This document shows, piece by piece, positions 62,504-64,000 of a stretch of DNA of 64,000 nucleotides; the stretch's first letter is position 1, and every line of letters starts with the position of its first letter. A model generated the notes under the pieces. That model was not told where the DNA came from, made no database searches, and saw nothing but the letters and a program-made list of their open reading frames with translations. Origin of the DNA: Martinezella lusitana (GTDB lineage: Bacteria; Pseudomonadota; Alphaproteobacteria; Rhizobiales; Rhizobiaceae); the NCBI RefSeq assembly GCF_016901135.1, contig NZ_JAFEVL010000030.1, forward strand, positions 62,001 through 126,000, written 5' to 3'. A program made the position numbers and the translations under genes.

Positions 62504-63328
62504 TTACTTCATATACGTCGTGATGTCCTCGCCGAACCATTTCTGCGAAAGCTTGGCGAGCGTGCCATCGGCCTTGAGCTCCTTCAGAGCCTTGTCGATG
62601 CCATCGGAAAGGGCCTGGTTCTCCTCGGAGCGGTGGATCAGGATGAAGGTGTTGTTGATCGCGACCGGCTCACTCGCCTTGATGTCGAGCTTCTGCTGGT
62701 CGATGACGGTCTGCTCGCCGAGGTTCGACGGCAGTACGAGGGCGTCGTACTTGCCGTTCTCGACTTCCTTCAGGCGGTCCGGATACGGAACGCCGGCGCT
62801 CGATGCTGTGATCTCGATCTTGGTGTCGGGGTTCTTTTCCTGCCACGCCGTGGCGAACTTGTAGATGCCGCCGCCGGCCGTGACGGGCACGATCTTCTTG
62901 CCGACCAGATCCTTCATCTCCTTGATACCGCTGTCCTTGCGGCTGTAGATCTTGATCAGGCTGGCGCCGATCGGGCTCTCCGGAATGAGGAACTGCTTTT
63001 CGCGCGCGGGCGCCCGATAATAGCCGCCGGTCGCGATGTCGTACTTTCCGGTGGCAAGGCCGGTTTCCTGCGCGATATCGGCGGCGCCTTCCATCACGAA
63101 CTTGTACTGCGGCAGCTTGGCGTTGATCGCCTTCAGGACGTCGGGTTCGTAGCCTTGTGGCTCTACGCCGATCGCGCCCCACGACAGCGGCTTGGATTCG
63201 GCGGCCGTCGCGATCTTGATCGTGCGGACGTCTTCGGCATGGGATACGCCGGCGGTTGCCAGGGCGAAGGCGACGCAGGCTACGGCAAGGCCGAAGCCAC
63301 GGCGAGAGGTTGAGCTGATGGAAGACAT
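62504..63328 (-). CDS. Polar amino-acid-type ABC substrate-binding protein
   Basis: About 274 residues from the ATG at 63328, preferred because AAGGA lies 9 bases upstream; the alternative is 63337. Signal peptide ends near GVSHAED. Family-3 features: IKIATAAESKPLSWGAIG, YEPDVLKAINAKLPQYKF, YDIATGGYYRAPAREKQF and GKKIVPVTAGGGIYKFA. The ligand is unknown; first ABC component after the ATPase in its operon. Confidence 0.9.
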   Translation of the reverse strand: MSSISSTSRRGFGLAVACVAFALATAGVSHAEDVRTIKIATAAESKPLSWGAIGVEPQGYEPDVLKAINAKLPQYKFVMEGAADIAQETGLATGKYDIATGGYYRAPAREKQFLIPESPIGASLIKIYSRKDSGIKEMKDLVGKKIVPVTAGGGIYKFATAWQEKNPDTKIEITASSAGVPYPDRLKEVENGKYDALVLPSNLGEQTVIDQQKLDIKASEPVAINNTFILIHRSEENQALSDGIDKALKELKADGTLAKLSQKWFGEDITTYMK

Positions 63329-63344
63329 GTCAGGCATCCTTTCT

Positions 63345-64000
63345 CTACTGGAGGGAGTGTTCGGAACTGAGGAATTGGACGAGGCGCGGATTGGGAGGCG
63401 TGTCGAAAATCTCGGTCGGGGTGCCTTCGGCGGCTACGACGCCCCGGTCCATGAAGACGATGCGGTTGGAGATGTTCTTTGCGAACTGCATCTCGTGGGT
63501 GACGAGCAGCGAGGTGATCCCCGACGACGTGACGTCTTTGATCACCTTCAGAACCTCGCCGACGAGCTCTGGATCGAGCGACGACGTCGGTTCGTCGAAG
63601 AGCATCACGTCCGGCCTGACCGCCAGTGCACGCGCGATACCGGTCCGCTGGAGCTGGCCGCCCGAGAGCTGGGAAGGATAGTTGTCCAGCTTGTCGGAGA
63701 GGCCTACCCGGTCAAGTTCGCGCCGGGCGATCTCGCGGGCCTCGTCCTTCGACTTGCGCTGGACGACGACAAGGGGATCCATCACGTTCTGAATGACCGT
63801 CATGTTCTTGAAGACGTTGAACTGCTGGAAGACCATGGCCGTCCGGAGCCGGATCGCCTGGATCGCGTTCTTGTCTGGGCGTTGGAAGTCCATCTTGATC
63901 TGATCGAACGCGATGGTCCCGGACGCGGGCTTGGCGAGGTGGTTGATGCACTTCAGCAGCGTCGTCTTGCCGGTCCCGCTCGGACCGATAATCGACACCA
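63345..64000 (-). CDS. Polar amino-acid-type ABC transporter ATPase (N-terminus outside window)
   Basis: Open to the right edge. Visible parts: Walker A GPSGTGKTTLLK close to the edge, Q-loop VFQQFNVFKNMTVIQNV, signature SQLSGGQLQRTGI and Walker B VMLFDEPTSSLDPELV, as in GlnQ/HisP-like ATPases. Only the first few dozen residues are missing. It is followed by the SBP and two permeases. Confidence 0.9.
   Translation of the reverse strand, partial: VSIIGPSGTGKTTLLKCINHLAKPASGTIAFDQIKMDFQRPDKNAIQAIRLRTAMVFQQFNVFKNMTVIQNVMDPLVVVQRKSKDEAREIARRELDRVGLSDKLDNYPSQLSGGQLQRTGIARALAVRPDVMLFDEPTSSLDPELVGEVLKVIKDVTSSGITSLLVTHEMQFAKNISNRIVFMDRGVVAAEGTPTEIFDTPPNPRLVQFLSSEHSLQ

Noticed and set aside
1..64000. 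CRISPR arrays, tRNA or rRNA genes, prophage or defence islands
   Set aside because: No regular short repeats with unique spacers, no tRNA- or rRNA-like sequence and no phage structural or restriction genes were recognised. The only tandem repeats are coding units of the haemagglutinin.

Overview
The window is GC-rich, densely coded DNA with ATGA-type start/stop overlaps, many ABC uptake operons, GntR/FCD and LysR regulators, an IalB-type protein and an ECF/DUF1109 pair. This suggests an alphaproteobacterium of the Rhizobiales (Rhizobium/Agrobacterium-like). The gene content is accessory, as on a chromid, a megaplasmid or a variable chromosomal region. No rRNA, tRNA, CRISPR array or complete insertion sequence was seen.

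Layout. (1) 1-12.4 kb, minus strand: a two-partner secretion operon. The order is IalB-like protein, FhaC/ShlB-type outer-membrane transporter, two small lipoproteins, then a giant filamentous haemagglutinin that runs off the left edge as 2877 open codons. Most of it is a tandem repeat with a dimeric higher-order period. (2) 13.2-15.3 kb: two secreted degradative enzymes, a polysaccharide-lyase-like protein and an S1/P1 nuclease. (3) 15.5-18.8 kb: a LysR regulator divergent from an FMN reductase / NmrA-like / CMD-like operon. (4) 18.9-21 kb: an alpha/beta hydrolase, a 42-residue small ORF and a SigJ-like ECF sigma factor, closely coupled. (5) 21.5-30.1 kb: a HutC-type GntR regulator, a BMP-family nucleoside-type ABC transporter, an ADP-ribosylglycohydrolase and a PfkB kinase in one operon. 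A divergent TrpF-like gene lies across two identical perfect operators. (6) 30.3-35.3 kb: DoxX, a YkgJ-type Cys-cluster protein, an ECF sigma with its DUF1109/NrsF-type anti-sigma, and a divergent set with a secreted protein, a cytochrome b and a Tat-exported molybdopterin oxidoreductase. (7) 35.4-60.9 kb: a catabolic supercluster for amino-acid-like, peptide or cyclic-amide compounds. (8) 61-64 kb: a polar amino-acid ABC transporter whose ATPase is cut by the right edge.

Region 7 is the most interesting part. It holds five M24 creatinase-like genes, one interrupted by an in-frame TGA. It also holds two M20 carbamoylase-like hydrolases, the 5-oxoprolinase set PxpA/PxpB/PxpC, a DUF1989 protein, a class I glutamine amidotransferase, a DapA-like lyase, an SDR, a 2-hydroxyacid dehydrogenase, two complete ABC importers (one amino-acid type, one oligopeptide type) and three GntR/FCD regulators. 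Near-identical GGTATACCA-type palindromes lie in three of its divergent promoter regions, suggesting one regulon. The substrate cannot be read from sequence. The enzyme set suggests opening of cyclic amides, hydrolysis of N-carbamoyl or N-acyl bonds, and final amino-acid processing.
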